A DNA stretch of 64,000 bases from Chengkuizengella axinellae. GTDB taxonomy: Bacteria; Bacillota; Bacilli; Paenibacillales; KCTC-33759. The notes beneath the pieces were generated by a model. That model ran no database searches. It was not told the DNA's origin and worked only from the letters and a program-made list of their open reading frames with translations. The DNA is taken from contig NZ_JAVAMP010000009.1 of NCBI RefSeq assembly GCF_030730905.1, positions 1 through 64,000 of the forward strand. The letters are read 5' to 3'. Each line of letters starts with the position of its first letter. Position 1 is the first letter of the stretch. Positions 18,116 through 26,104 of the stretch are shown in pieces. Position numbers and translations under genes: made by a program.

Positions 18116-18150
18116 TTTCAATCCTCCTGAAAATATTTACATTTATTATG

Positions 18151-18537
18151 CTATAAATTTTTCAAAATCATTCTAATTGCCGTGGAAAAATTTACATCAA
18201 GTTCCTTTGCAAAATCATTTAGTTTACTAAATGATTCTTCATCCAAACGAACATGTAATGGATAATTTAGTTTTTCTGACTCTTCTTTTCTGGGTCTTCC
18301 TCTTTTTGTTCTCCTATTTCCTTCTTCATCCATCCAAACCTCTATTGTAACAGTGCCATGCTTTTCAATAATTTGTTGACAATTATGCTTGTCCCAAAGC
18401 TCTTTCGATTTCCTTTTATAGGTTATAGACTGTTCAATATCTTCCTCACTTAAGCCAATAAATTTTGCTTTCTTAATAAATTTTTCTTTCAACATTTGCT
18501 CTAATTCTTCATATGAAGAAAAGGTTATTTGATTCAT
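18151..18537 (-). CDS. small protein with C-terminal ribbon-helix-helix domain
   Basis: A 128-residue protein. The last ~45 residues (YPLHVRLDEESFSKLNDFAKEL...STAIRMILKNL) look like a ribbon-helix-helix (CopG/Arc-type) DNA-binding fold. It is preceded by a basic RRTKRGRPRK patch and a helical N-terminal half. Such proteins act as repressors or plasmid/phage regulators. AAGGAG ribosome site before the ATG. It lies 29 bp upstream of the DUF4405 gene and may regulate it. Confidence 0.65.
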   Translation of the reverse strand: MNQITFSSYEELEQMLKEKFIKKAKFIGLSEEDIEQSITYKRKSKELWDKHNCQQIIEKHGTVTIEVWMDEEGNRRTKRGRPRKEESEKLNYPLHVRLDEESFSKLNDFAKELDVNFSTAIRMILKNL

Positions 18538-18690
18538 CTAAACACTCCTTTTTTTGTAGCACAAAAAATATAAATACATTGTAACATTTTTCGTACTACA
18601 AAAAAAGGAGGGATTTGAATTCTTTGTTCATTTAGTCTAAGCACAAGAATTCAAACGTATACACGATAAGAAAACAGATAACTAACAAAA

Positions 18691-18729
18691 AGAATCCATT
18701 TTGAAAAAAAATTGATCAAAATGGATTCT
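18691..18729. terminator. 14-bp hairpin in the eroded region
   Basis: AGAATCCATTTTGA (18691-18704) and TCAAAATGGATTCT (18716-18729) form a perfect stem with an 11-nt loop. On the minus strand it is followed by TTTTGTTAG, as in an intrinsic terminator, although no intact gene now lies directly upstream of it. Confidence 0.5.
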
Positions 18730-18810
18730 AAATTTGAGATAACTAATTTATTTTTATAAAAAAGTTTGATCATTTTATAAATGGTGAGGACAAATAAGTT
18801 AGGATAATCC

Positions 18811-18963
18811 ATGTCAAGGCAAGGCAACTGTTGGAATAATGCATCCTAAGAGTCATTCTTTGGTCACTTTAAAGATGAAGCTTATATAAAGCAATGTAAA
18901 ACAATAGAATCTAAAGAATTATATGAACTATTATACAGAGATCATCTTAGTAAAGCTGCTTAG
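18811..18963 (+). pseudogene. IS3-family transposase remnant
   Basis: A 50-codon frame reads SRQGNCWNNAS, stop (TAA), ESFFGHFKDEAYIKQC. This is the conserved C-terminal block of IS3-family transposases (normally GNCWDNAxxESFFxxLK), where the Glu of ESFF is the last DDE residue. The in-frame TAA sits just before that Glu. It ends at TAG 18961-18963. No inverted repeats or rest of the element were recognised, so this is a relic. Confidence 0.75.
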
Positions 18964-19112
18964 TCTTTTTTTAAAATGTCCTTTACAAAGAGGTACACTT
19001 TAAACATAATGAATTTAATAAAATTAATTTTCCTCAAGTGTTTACAAATAGTGGAAATGGTTGTTCGTCGACAGACAGTACGTTTGTCACCTTTAAATGG
19101 ATTTTACCCTTG

Positions 19113-19417
19113 GAACTAAATACTTAGATGCGATTCAAGAAGTTACTGATGAACCTGTAAAATATGTCATTTAAACTCATGCACATATCGATCATATTGG
19201 CTCAGCTTCCATGTTTCCTTAAGATGTAAAAATTATTGCACATGAAGAAACCGCAAAAATTTTAGAGAAACGTCAGGACCCTAACCGGCCTATTCCTACA
19301 AAGATTTTTAAAGGTCATCAAAAAAAATTGAATGTGGAAATAAAAAAGTTGCTTTAGATTATTTGGGTACAAATCATTTAGAGGGCGATTACTTGTTGGA
19401 AGTTCAGCTCTTAGATA
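19113..19417 (+). pseudogene. decayed metallo-beta-lactamase-fold hydrolase gene
   Basis: The frame reads TKYLDAIQEV, then YVI, a TAA at 19172, then THAHIDHIGSASMFP, another TAA at 19220, then DVKIIAHEETAKILEK. HAHIDH is the metal-binding HxHxDH motif of the MBL fold. A frameshift is needed to reach VALDYLGTNHLEGDYLL near 19345-19395, which resembles the family's next metal-binding histidine block. With two stops and a shift it cannot be functional. An N-terminal part may lie in 18990-19110 but could not be followed. Confidence 0.75.
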
Positions 19418-19501
19418 CATATCAATATTTTATATCAAAATTACAATATTTAACAATAATTATTTTCCATAATTACGATTTCATAAAAATAGAAACTCAT
19501 T

Positions 19502-20407
19502 TCAAAATCTTTCATTTATAAGATCCATATTTACAGCTACTGCTGTTTTATTACCTTCACCTGCAGCTATCATTAAAGAAGACGGACCTAATGCAGATGT
19601 CTCTCCTGCTGAATAAACATTTTTTTGGGATGTTCGCCCTGATTCATCTGTTTCAATTACACCATTGTTTTGAACTTCACAATGAAGATGCTCTGCAAAC
19701 TGATTAGGCCTAAAGAAGGAAGGAACGATAAAACCTCGAGTTCTTTGAATTTCATAACCTGAAGCAAATTCAACTTTGTTTAAATAACCATCCTCACCAC
19801 AGAGTTTCTTGATAGGTTCTGTCATCACACTAATATTTTTCCGGCGTAAATCATTCATAATTGAACTAGACAACTCTAAACCATTAGTCGCTATTACTAA
19901 ATCCTTAGTCCAGTTATAAATCAGTTTCCCCATATGCATAACATAGTCTTCATTATCACAAATAATAATTAAAGGTTGATCTCTTAACTCCCACCCATCA
20001 CAATAAGGACAGCTAAAAAGACTTTTTCCATAATATTGTTTTATATTTGGAACTTTAGGGAATATCTCTTGAATACCCGCTGCTAATACAACTTTTTCTG
20101 CTGAATATTTTTGATTATCCAATGTTGAAATCGTAAATACACCACTCGATTGTTTGGTTATATTTGTAACCGTCTTTGCATGGTACTGAACAGATGGGTA
20201 GTTTTTTAGCTCTTTTAATCCAATCTCCCTAAATTCTTCAGGTTTAATTCCATCACGAGTAAGAAAACCATGTGATTCCTGAGTCACTTGATTTCGATTA
20301 GTCCCATTGTCAAATAAAGCAATCTTTCTGCGTGATCTTCCTAATACCAAGCTTGCACTTAACCCTGCTGGTCCAGCACCTATAATTGCACAATCAAATA
20401 AATCCAT
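19502..20407 (-). CDS. thioredoxin-reductase-like FAD oxidoreductase
   Basis: A ~301-residue flavoprotein. GAGPAG near residue 10 binds FAD, CPYCDG in the middle is the redox-active-like cysteine pair of the thioredoxin reductase family, and a C-terminal NVYSAGETSALGPSS closes the FAD domain. The usual GxGxxA/G second nucleotide motif is poor (IIICDNEDYVM), so NADPH use is uncertain. The ATG at 20407 has a GGAGG site 11 nt upstream; an ATG six codons earlier overlaps that site. Monocistronic, with eroded DNA downstream and the Rrf2 gene to its right. Confidence 0.8.
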   Translation of the reverse strand: MDLFDCAIIGAGPAGLSASLVLGRSRRKIALFDNGTNRNQVTQESHGFLTRDGIKPEEFREIGLKELKNYPSVQYHAKTVTNITKQSSGVFTISTLDNQKYSAEKVVLAAGIQEIFPKVPNIKQYYGKSLFSCPYCDGWELRDQPLIIICDNEDYVMHMGKLIYNWTKDLVIATNGLELSSSIMNDLRRKNISVMTEPIKKLCGEDGYLNKVEFASGYEIQRTRGFIVPSFFRPNQFAEHLHCEVQNNGVIETDESGRTSQKNVYSAGETSALGPSSLMIAAGEGNKTAVAVNMDLINERF

Positions 20408-20457
20408 AAATAAACATTCCTCCATAACTATTATATTTATATTGTTGTCCTAAAAAC

Positions 20458-20504
20458 AAAAACTCCTAACGGAGTCTGTCGAAAAAACAGTCGAATACTT
20501 CATT
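20458..20504. repeat. dispersed 47-bp repeat, copy 2
   Basis: Partner of the segment at 15152-15198, same orientation, about 79 percent identical by eye and without gaps. It lies in the 230-bp spacer between the flavoprotein and Rrf2 genes. Confidence 0.45.
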
Positions 20505-20656
20505 AGATGAAGCTCCATCACTTCGTTAGATGACCTTATCAGGGAAAATCAGGTGGTTATTATTTTGCTCATAAATAGAGATCATGCAACAAGCAGAGCA
20601 TCATTAAAGATATTAAAGACTCTTTATATCTTTAATATAATTAAAAAAATAGTGGA

Positions 20657-21058
20657 TCATATATCCACTTTAATTTTCTTAGCAAGTTCCACTAACTTTT
20701 GACTTTTTAACTCATCTTCCATTTTTTCCTCTGCCGAAAGCATCGTTTGTTTTATCAAACATTCTGGTTCTTCGTTTAAACAGCAGTCAAACAATGATGA
20801 TTTACCTTCTATCGCATGAATGATGTCTAAAAAAGAGATATCCTCCCAATTTGATTTAAGTGAATATCCTCCATTAGCCCCTGAGGAAGAATCAATCATG
20901 CCTTCTTTAACTAACTTGGTCAAAATTTTAGACAAATAAGTAGGTGAAACCTTTTGCCATTCTGCTAATTGATGTACACTGACAAGTTTATTTGGTGTGG
21001 CTACTGCAAGAAAAAGCATGGTATGAAGAGCATAGTTTGTAGCTTTTGAATACTTCAT
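20657..21058 (-). CDS. Rrf2 family transcriptional regulator
   Basis: A ~133-residue protein starting MKYSKATNYALHTMLFLA. It has an Rrf2 winged helix (VSVHQLAEWQKVSPTYLSKILTKLVKEG, then a wing with SGANGGYSL). Cysteines occur at FDCCLNEEPECLI, but the spacing is not the classical IscR iron-sulfur triad; it resembles the YwnA-like group. The frame is open 23 codons further upstream without a better ribosome site. It is divergent from the duplicated quinone-reductase genes and is a likely regulator of them. An A/T-rich inverted repeat (20603-20636) follows the stop. Confidence 0.85.
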   Translation of the reverse strand: MKYSKATNYALHTMLFLAVATPNKLVSVHQLAEWQKVSPTYLSKILTKLVKEGMIDSSSGANGGYSLKSNWEDISFLDIIHAIEGKSSLFDCCLNEEPECLIKQTMLSAEEKMEDELKSQKLVELAKKIKVDI

Positions 21059-21210
21059 GTTGATGGATCCACTCCCAATTACAGACTTTATATATCTATA
21101 ATAACCTTTATTTGAATTCAGTGTCAACTTGCTATTAAATTAGATAAATTTGGGATAAGTCCATTAAATCCCTCTTCGTCATCAATTTATCCTTCTTCTC
21201 ATAAAATAGT

Positions 21211-21222
21211 TTGAATATTTAA
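21211..21222. promoter_or_regulatory. candidate operator before the first MDR gene
   Basis: TTGAATATTTAA, a near-palindrome (one mismatch), lies about 80 bp before the first MDR gene in a block conserved upstream of the second copy, where it is the perfect palindrome TTGAATATTCAA (22514-22525). A binding site for the divergent Rrf2 protein is possible. Confidence 0.35.
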
Positions 21223-21299
21223 TTTATAGAGAAACCAAATAACATTGAAAAAGTAAATAAGATAGATAGCCAAATCAAGAAAATAAAGGAGGATAACTT

Positions 21300-22265
21300 A
21301 TGAAAGCCATCGTTTATACTAAGTATGGATCTCCGGATGTTCTTCAGATGCAGGAATTAGAAAAACCTACTCTAGAAGATAATGAAGTACTAATCAAAGT
21401 ACATGCAAGAACAGTCTCTTCCGGGGACTCGAGGATGCGAAATGGCAGTAGAAAAAGATTGCCTTTATGGCCCATTTCAAAAATGGCTATTGGTTTAATA
21501 AAACCAAAAAGAACTATTCTTGGGATGGATTTTTCAGGAGAAATTGAATCGGTAGGTAAAAACGTAAAACAATTTAAGAAAGGAGATCAAGTTTTTGGAT
21601 TTTGTGGAAAAGGAACTTACGCTGAATACATAAGTCTACAAGAAAACGGACCATTAGCAATAAAACCAACTAATATTACCTATGAGGAAGCAGCTGCGAT
21701 TCCTTTTGGGGCAGCTTCCTCCTTATATTTCCTTAGAAAAGGAAATATTCAAAGCGGGAAAAAAGTGCTTATATATGGAGCTTCCGGAAGTTTAGGCACG
21801 TATGCAATCCAGCTTGCCAAACACTTCGGGGCAGAAGTAACTGCGGTTTGCAGTACTTCGAATTTAGAATTGGTAAGATCTTTAGGAGCTGATAAAGTCA
21901 TTGATTACACAAAAGAGGACTACACCAAAAACGGTGAAACTTATGACATTATTTATGATACGGTTGGTAAAACTTCGTTTTCACGTAGTAAAAATTCTCT
22001 AAAACAAACTGGATATTTTGTTACAGCTGTCATCCATCTCCCTGAACTTGTTCAAATCATATGGACTTCTAAAATAGGCAGAAAAAAAATAGTAAGCGGA
22101 ATCACACCTGACAATGCGGAAAATTTAACTTTCCTAGGAGAGCTTGCAGAAACAGGTATAATAACACCAGTCATAGATAGGAGGTACCCTTTAGAACAAA
22201 TTGCTGCAGCTCATGAATATGTGGACAAAGGACACAAAAAAGGAAATGTAGTTATCACATCATAA
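21300..22265 (+). CDS. MDR family NAD(P)-dependent oxidoreductase, copy 1
   Basis: A 321-residue zinc-independent medium-chain reductase (quinone oxidoreductase-like). It has the N-terminal GroES-like domain (MDFSGEIESVGKNV...GDQVFGF) and a Rossmann domain starting IYGASGSLGTYAIQLAKHFGAEVTAV, which binds NAD(P)H. The zinc-ligand pattern of alcohol dehydrogenases is absent. AAAGGAGG ribosome site before the ATG. The protein at 22603-23568 is about 90 percent identical (roughly 32 differences counted by eye), a tandem duplication. Divergent from the Rrf2 regulator. Confidence 0.88.
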   Translation: MKAIVYTKYGSPDVLQMQELEKPTLEDNEVLIKVHARTVSSGDSRMRNGSRKRLPLWPISKMAIGLIKPKRTILGMDFSGEIESVGKNVKQFKKGDQVFGFCGKGTYAEYISLQENGPLAIKPTNITYEEAAAIPFGAASSLYFLRKGNIQSGKKVLIYGASGSLGTYAIQLAKHFGAEVTAVCSTSNLELVRSLGADKVIDYTKEDYTKNGETYDIIYDTVGKTSFSRSKNSLKQTGYFVTAVIHLPELVQIIWTSKIGRKKIVSGITPDNAENLTFLGELAETGIITPVIDRRYPLEQIAAAHEYVDKGHKKGNVVITS

Positions 22266-22307
22266 AGTCTATTTCAGTTAATTATTTGAACTTGGAATTA
22301 GTAATAG

Positions 22308-22328
22308 AGCACCCCAGAGGTGCTTTTT
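22308..22328 (+). terminator. intrinsic terminator of MDR copy 1
   Basis: AGCACC, loop CCAGA, GGTGCT, then TTTTT, 43 bp after the stop codon. A compact rho-independent terminator. Confidence 0.75.
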
Positions 22329-22340
22329 CTATATTTCATT

Positions 22341-22400
22341 TCAAGTTTTTTCAGGCATACGACCCCACATTTCTAGGATTGTTACAAATTCACACCCTTC
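22341..22400 (-). pseudogene. duplicated 3' tail of the polysaccharide deacetylase gene
   Basis: On the minus strand this reads EGCEFVTILEMWGRMPEKT and stop, matching the last residues of the intact deacetylase at 23751 (EGYEFVSIPEMWDRMPENDLK). Homology stops abruptly just beyond 22400. It marks the right end of the duplicated segment and shows that the ancestral order was MDR gene followed by a convergent deacetylase. Confidence 0.8.
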
Positions 22401-22513
22401 CATGTGAAATGTGGTTGGCTAGACATATTAGATTAAATAGATCCTAGCAAACTGATTATAAATTCCATAAAGCCCCTCCTTTGTTAGCATTTTATGCTTC
22501 TTTTTAAAAAAGT

Positions 22514-22525
22514 TTGAATATTCAA
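22514..22525. promoter_or_regulatory. candidate operator before the second MDR gene
   Basis: TTGAATATTCAA is a perfect 12-bp palindrome in the conserved upstream block of MDR copy 2, the counterpart of 21211-21222. Confidence 0.35.
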
Positions 22526-22602
22526 TTTATAAAGAAACCAAATGAAACTGAGTACGTATTAAAAACAAATAACCAAATCAAGGAAATGAGGGAAGATAAC
22601 TT

Positions 22603-23568
22603 ATGAAAGCCATTGTTTATACTAAGTATGGATCTCCGGATGTTCTTCAAATGCAGGAATTAGAAAAACCTACTCTGGAAGATAATGAAGTACTAATTAA
22701 AATACATGCAAGAACAGTCTCTTCCGGGGATTCGAAAATGCGAGCTGGCAGTAGAAAGAGATTGCCTCTTTGGCCTATATCAAGAATGGCCATTGGTTTA
22801 GCAAAACCTAAAAAAACGATACTTGGAATGGATTTTTCAGGGGAGATTGAATCAGTAGGGAAAGATGTAAAACAATTTAAAAAAGGAGATCAAGTTTTTG
22901 GATTTTGTGGAAAAGGTACTTATACTGAATACATAAGTTTACGTGAAAATGGACCAATAGCAATAAAACCGACCAATATTACCTATGAGGAAGCAGCTGC
23001 GATTCCTTTTGGGGCAGCATCCTCATTATATTTCCTTAGAAAAGGAAATATCCAAAGCGGGAAAAAAGTGCTTATATATGGAGCTTCCGGAAGTTTAGGC
23101 ACGTATGCAATCCAGCTTGCCAAACACTTTGGGGCAGAAGTTACTGCGGTATGCAGTACTTCGAATTTAGAATTGGTAAGATCTCTCGGAGCTAATAAAG
23201 TCATTGATTACACAAAAGAGGACTACACCAAAAACAGTGAAACTTATGACATTATTTATGATACGGTTGGTAAAACTTCGTTTTCACGCAGTAAAAATTC
23301 TCTAAATCAAACTGGATATTTTGTTACCGCGTCCCTCCGTTTTCCAACGCTTGTTCATATTCTATGGACTTCTAAAATAGGCAGTAAAAAAGTAGCTTAC
23401 GGCATAACACCTGACAGCGCTGAAGATTTAGCTTTCTTAGGGGAACTTGCTGAGACGGGTAAAATAAAACCAGTTATAGATAGAAGCTATCCTTTAGAAC
23501 AAATTGCCTCAGCTCATGAATATGTGGATAAAGGACACAAAAAAGGAAATGTAGTTATAACAACTTAA
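22603..23568 (+). CDS. MDR family NAD(P)-dependent oxidoreductase, copy 2
   Basis: A 321-residue paralogue of the preceding MDR gene, same length and domains, with IYGASGSLGTYAIQLAKHFG as NAD(P) loop. Differences cluster at residues ~245-300, which shapes the active-site side of the C-terminal half. Residues ~119-198 are identical in both copies, and the DNA there is nearly so. The upstream 120 bp are also homologous to copy 1, so each gene should have its own promoter. A 134-bp palindromic element follows the stop in place of the simple terminator of copy 1. Confidence 0.88.
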   Translation: MKAIVYTKYGSPDVLQMQELEKPTLEDNEVLIKIHARTVSSGDSKMRAGSRKRLPLWPISRMAIGLAKPKKTILGMDFSGEIESVGKDVKQFKKGDQVFGFCGKGTYTEYISLRENGPIAIKPTNITYEEAAAIPFGAASSLYFLRKGNIQSGKKVLIYGASGSLGTYAIQLAKHFGAEVTAVCSTSNLELVRSLGANKVIDYTKEDYTKNSETYDIIYDTVGKTSFSRSKNSLNQTGYFVTASLRFPTLVHILWTSKIGSKKVAYGITPDSAEDLAFLGELAETGKIKPVIDRSYPLEQIASAHEYVDKGHKKGNVVITT

Positions 23569-23609
23569 AAACTTTTTCAGCGCTATTTATATGAACTTGG
23601 AATTAGTAA

Positions 23610-23743
23610 AAGAGGCTGGGACAAAACCCAGCAAAAATGAATAAACCGCATGAAATCAAATTTATAAACCTTGATTTCATGCGGTTTTAATTATGCTTAT
23701 TGTACAAAAACCAGCTAGATTTCAACTTATGTCCCAGCCTCTT
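23610..23743. repeat. nested palindromic element between convergent genes
   Basis: The outer 14-bp inverted repeats AAGAGGCTGGGACA (23610-23623) and TGTCCCAGCCTCTT (23730-23743) enclose a perfect 17-bp stem (23643-23659 with 23671-23687) ending in T/A-rich DNA. GCTGGG at 23615 can also pair with CCCAGC at 23627, giving an alternative fold. The outer repeat resembles the GAGGCTGGGAC-type ends of small terminator-like repeats known in Firmicutes. It probably terminates both the MDR and deacetylase transcripts. It is absent at the matching place in duplication copy 1. Confidence 0.7.
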
Positions 23744-23750
23744 CTATGTT

Positions 23751-24503
23751 TCATTTCAAGTCATTTTCAGGCATACGATCCCACATTTCTGGAATTGATA
23801 CAAATTCATATCCTTCCTTTTTTAAAGCAGGTATTAATCGATCCAATGCATTTACAGTACCTGATAGATCTTGGGTCCAGTGCCCTGCGCTATGCATCAG
23901 TATGATTCCACCAGAGTGAATGTTGTTAATTACATTACTGACTATTTTTTTTGACGGCAAGCTTTTCCAATCTTCTGTATCCACCGACCAGCCTACACCT
24001 CGATAATTTAATTCTGCTAGCTTTTGGACTAACTTATCATTTGCAATTCCATAAGGCGATCTAAATAATGTAGTTTCATATCCCGTCGTTTCTTTAATTT
24101 GTTGCTCTGTTTTTTTAATTTCCCATGTCAAGTCTAATGCACCTGATTTAACTAAGTTAGGATGCCAATATGTATGATTTCCAACTACATGCTGCTCTTG
24201 AACAATTCTTTTTGCAACATTAGGGTTTTTTTGAACACGTACCCCCAACAGAAAAAAAGTGGCTTTAACATCATGTTTTTTAAGAACATCTAAAATTTTT
24301 GGAGTAAAACGTTGATCAGGTCCATCATCAAAGGTTAGAGCAATTTGTTTAAAATCAGAATTTCCCCTATAAAGCATAAGTTTTGGGTATTTAATTTGTA
24401 GTGGATAAGTCCCATGAGTTGGGGGTTCCTTAGAAAAAATTAAGTTGGAGGAACATAAAAAGAGAACAATTACAATTAATATTAAAAACATCTTTTTCTT
24501 CAA
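23751..24503 (-). CDS. polysaccharide deacetylase (NodB domain)
   Basis: A 250-residue exported protein with an N-terminal hydrophobic signal or anchor (LILIVIVLFLCSSNLIFS) and a NodB homology domain. Motif 1 is LTFDDGPD (metal and catalytic Asp), motif 2 is GNHTYWH (H-x3-H-type zinc ligands), motif 3 FRSPYG, motif 4 VDTEDW and motif 5 ILMHS. It acts at the cell surface on peptidoglycan or chitin-like N-acetyl sugars; the size fits PdaA/PdaB-like spore or wall deacetylases. It is convergent with the MDR genes, and its 3' tail was copied to 22341-22400. Confidence 0.88.
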   Translation of the reverse strand: MKKKMFLILIVIVLFLCSSNLIFSKEPPTHGTYPLQIKYPKLMLYRGNSDFKQIALTFDDGPDQRFTPKILDVLKKHDVKATFFLLGVRVQKNPNVAKRIVQEQHVVGNHTYWHPNLVKSGALDLTWEIKKTEQQIKETTGYETTLFRSPYGIANDKLVQKLAELNYRGVGWSVDTEDWKSLPSKKIVSNVINNIHSGGIILMHSAGHWTQDLSGTVNALDRLIPALKKEGYEFVSIPEMWDRMPENDLK

Positions 24504-24932
24504 AATAGTCCACCTGCATCTTTTATCTACTACTCCCTGATAGTAAACTCATTTTACATTTTTTAACTTTGGTACAAGTATGGTGTGCTTATTTTGATGT
24601 TTTTATCCATTATGGGAAGAAGAAAAAAATCACTGAATAATGACTTTAGGAGATGAAATATTTATTTTATTATAACAAGGACAAACTCTAGACTTCTCAC
24701 CTCAAGTCTGTATCACTAAGTATTTTTTCATAGGGTTGATCTACTGCTATCCAGGTTGAGACATCCAAGGAGCGTGACGTAAAACATAAGAAATTTCTTT
24801 GCTCAATTTATAATAATTCATTTAAAACACCTACTTACTTATGTTTATTAGAACAATCAATTTTGATTATTTTTACATCTATTATCATTACATTAAGCTA
24901 ATTTATATCATAAATGTTTTTCATATATTAAA
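24504..24932. other. 429-bp spacer without recognised features
   Basis: AT-rich DNA between the deacetylase start and the terminator at 24933. No gene, RNA or repeat could be supported. Confidence 0.5.
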
Positions 24933-24963
24933 AAAAGATGAATCCGATCGGAAATCATCTTTT
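24933..24963 (-). terminator. intrinsic terminator after the small hypothetical gene
   Basis: AAAAGATGA (24933-24941) and TCATCTTTT (24955-24963) form a stem followed on the minus strand by a T-run. It lies 36 bp after the stop of the 65-residue gene. Confidence 0.75.
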
Positions 24964-24998
24964 AAGATTCTCATTTATTTTTTTAATACACTAATTCA

Positions 24999-25196
24999 TT
25001 ATTCTTCTGACTTACTCCACTGATCCATTAAACTATCGAATTTTTTCATGACTTTTTTATGTTCCTCATTAAAATCCTCTAAGCTAATCACACCTTGATC
25101 AGCTAATAATTTTGTTAAGGCAATGATTTTTGCGTCTGTATTTATACTTTGTTCTATTAATCCTTTTATTGATAACTTGTCCATCATTTTATCCAT
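24999..25196 (-). CDS. small hypothetical protein
   Basis: A ~65-residue soluble, charged, helical protein (MDKMMDKLSIKGLIEQ... ending DQWSKSEE). The ATG at 25196 has an AAGGATG ribosome site; the frame is open upstream, but those codons overlap the HAD gene and lack one. No family recognised. It lies just downstream of the HAD gene, with a terminator behind it. Confidence 0.55.
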   Translation of the reverse strand: MDKMMDKLSIKGLIEQSINTDAKIIALTKLLADQGVISLEDFNEEHKKVMKKFDSLMDQWSKSEE

Positions 25197-25263
25197 CGAA
25201 TGACATCCTTTCAATTTCAATTTCTCACTATTACTGCTATAATACGATCTATCTATAATCGTT

Positions 25264-25866
25264 TCAAGTTTTATTCTTATTTCTCTCCAAAAAAACATCA
25301 ACCTCTTCAACCCACTCCCCATGCTCATCAGCCAGTAAAACTTGCCATCCAAGTTTAGCCGCTTCTTCTAAATTCTTCTCCTTATCATCTACAAACAAAA
25401 TTTTATGCTTATAGTTAAAACTAGCATGAACATGTTCAAATATACGAACATCAGGTTTACTAATACCAATATTACTAGATACATAGACAGTTTTAAGAGA
25501 TTCCTTAATATCTTTTAAAATCGGTTTCAACCATTCATCTCGATGATTGCTTAAAATATGAATATCAGCATGTAGACTCCACTTGGAGAGATGTTTGATA
25601 GCAGGCAAAGGTTTCAGATTCAATTCCAAAAATTTTTGTGCTGTTTCTATTTGTATGGTTGGAAACTCTCTGATTAACCATAGCCAAAAATCTTCTTCGG
25701 AAATCCCCCCAGACCATAGCGTAGCACCTACATTCTGTTTATATTTCGCTCTCAAAGTTTCATATGGGATAGAATATTGATCGGCTAAGTCTTGCCAAAA
25801 TGGTGGTGTTAAATTTGTTACTAATACCCCTCCCATATCAAAAATCAACTGTGGTTTTGAACTCAA
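25264..25866 (-). CDS. HAD superfamily hydrolase
   Basis: A ~200-residue HAD-fold phosphatase-like protein. Motif 1 is FDMGGVLV, where the second Asp of DxD is replaced by Gly, as in several HAD-IA members. Motif 2 is HILSNHRDE, motif 3 the Lys in GISKPDVRIFE, and motif 4 ILFVDDKEKN. The TTG at 25866 with an AAAGGGG site is preferred to the open frame further upstream. Substrate unknown. The missing second Asp means classic phosphatase activity should not be assumed. Confidence 0.75.
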   Translation of the reverse strand: MSSKPQLIFDMGGVLVTNLTPPFWQDLADQYSIPYETLRAKYKQNVGATLWSGGISEEDFWLWLIREFPTIQIETAQKFLELNLKPLPAIKHLSKWSLHADIHILSNHRDEWLKPILKDIKESLKTVYVSSNIGISKPDVRIFEHVHASFNYKHKILFVDDKEKNLEEAAKLGWQVLLADEHGEWVEEVDVFLERNKNKT

Positions 25867-26028
25867 ATTTTTTGCCCCTTTCCTAATTTTTTCAAAGTAC
25901 TCAAAAAGTAGATTCAAATTCCCAAAAAAATAGATGCTATTTCCACCAATTCCCCACATATTCTACCACATGCCTTCCACTCTGAATGATAAGAAGTCGT
26001 TAACATGTTAACTTATTCTGTAAACAAA

Positions 26029-26059
26029 ATAATGACATCGTTCTAAACGATGTCATTAT
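26029..26059. terminator. terminator between SRPBCC and HAD genes
   Basis: ATAATGACATCG-type arms (26030-26040 and 26048-26058) form a stem of at least 11 bp with a 7-nt loop, followed on the minus strand by TTTTGTTT. It ends the SRPBCC transcript. Confidence 0.7.
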
Positions 26060-26104
26060 AATTACATAATTTACTCTTCTATATGTTTATTTCTACTCTT
26101 TAAT

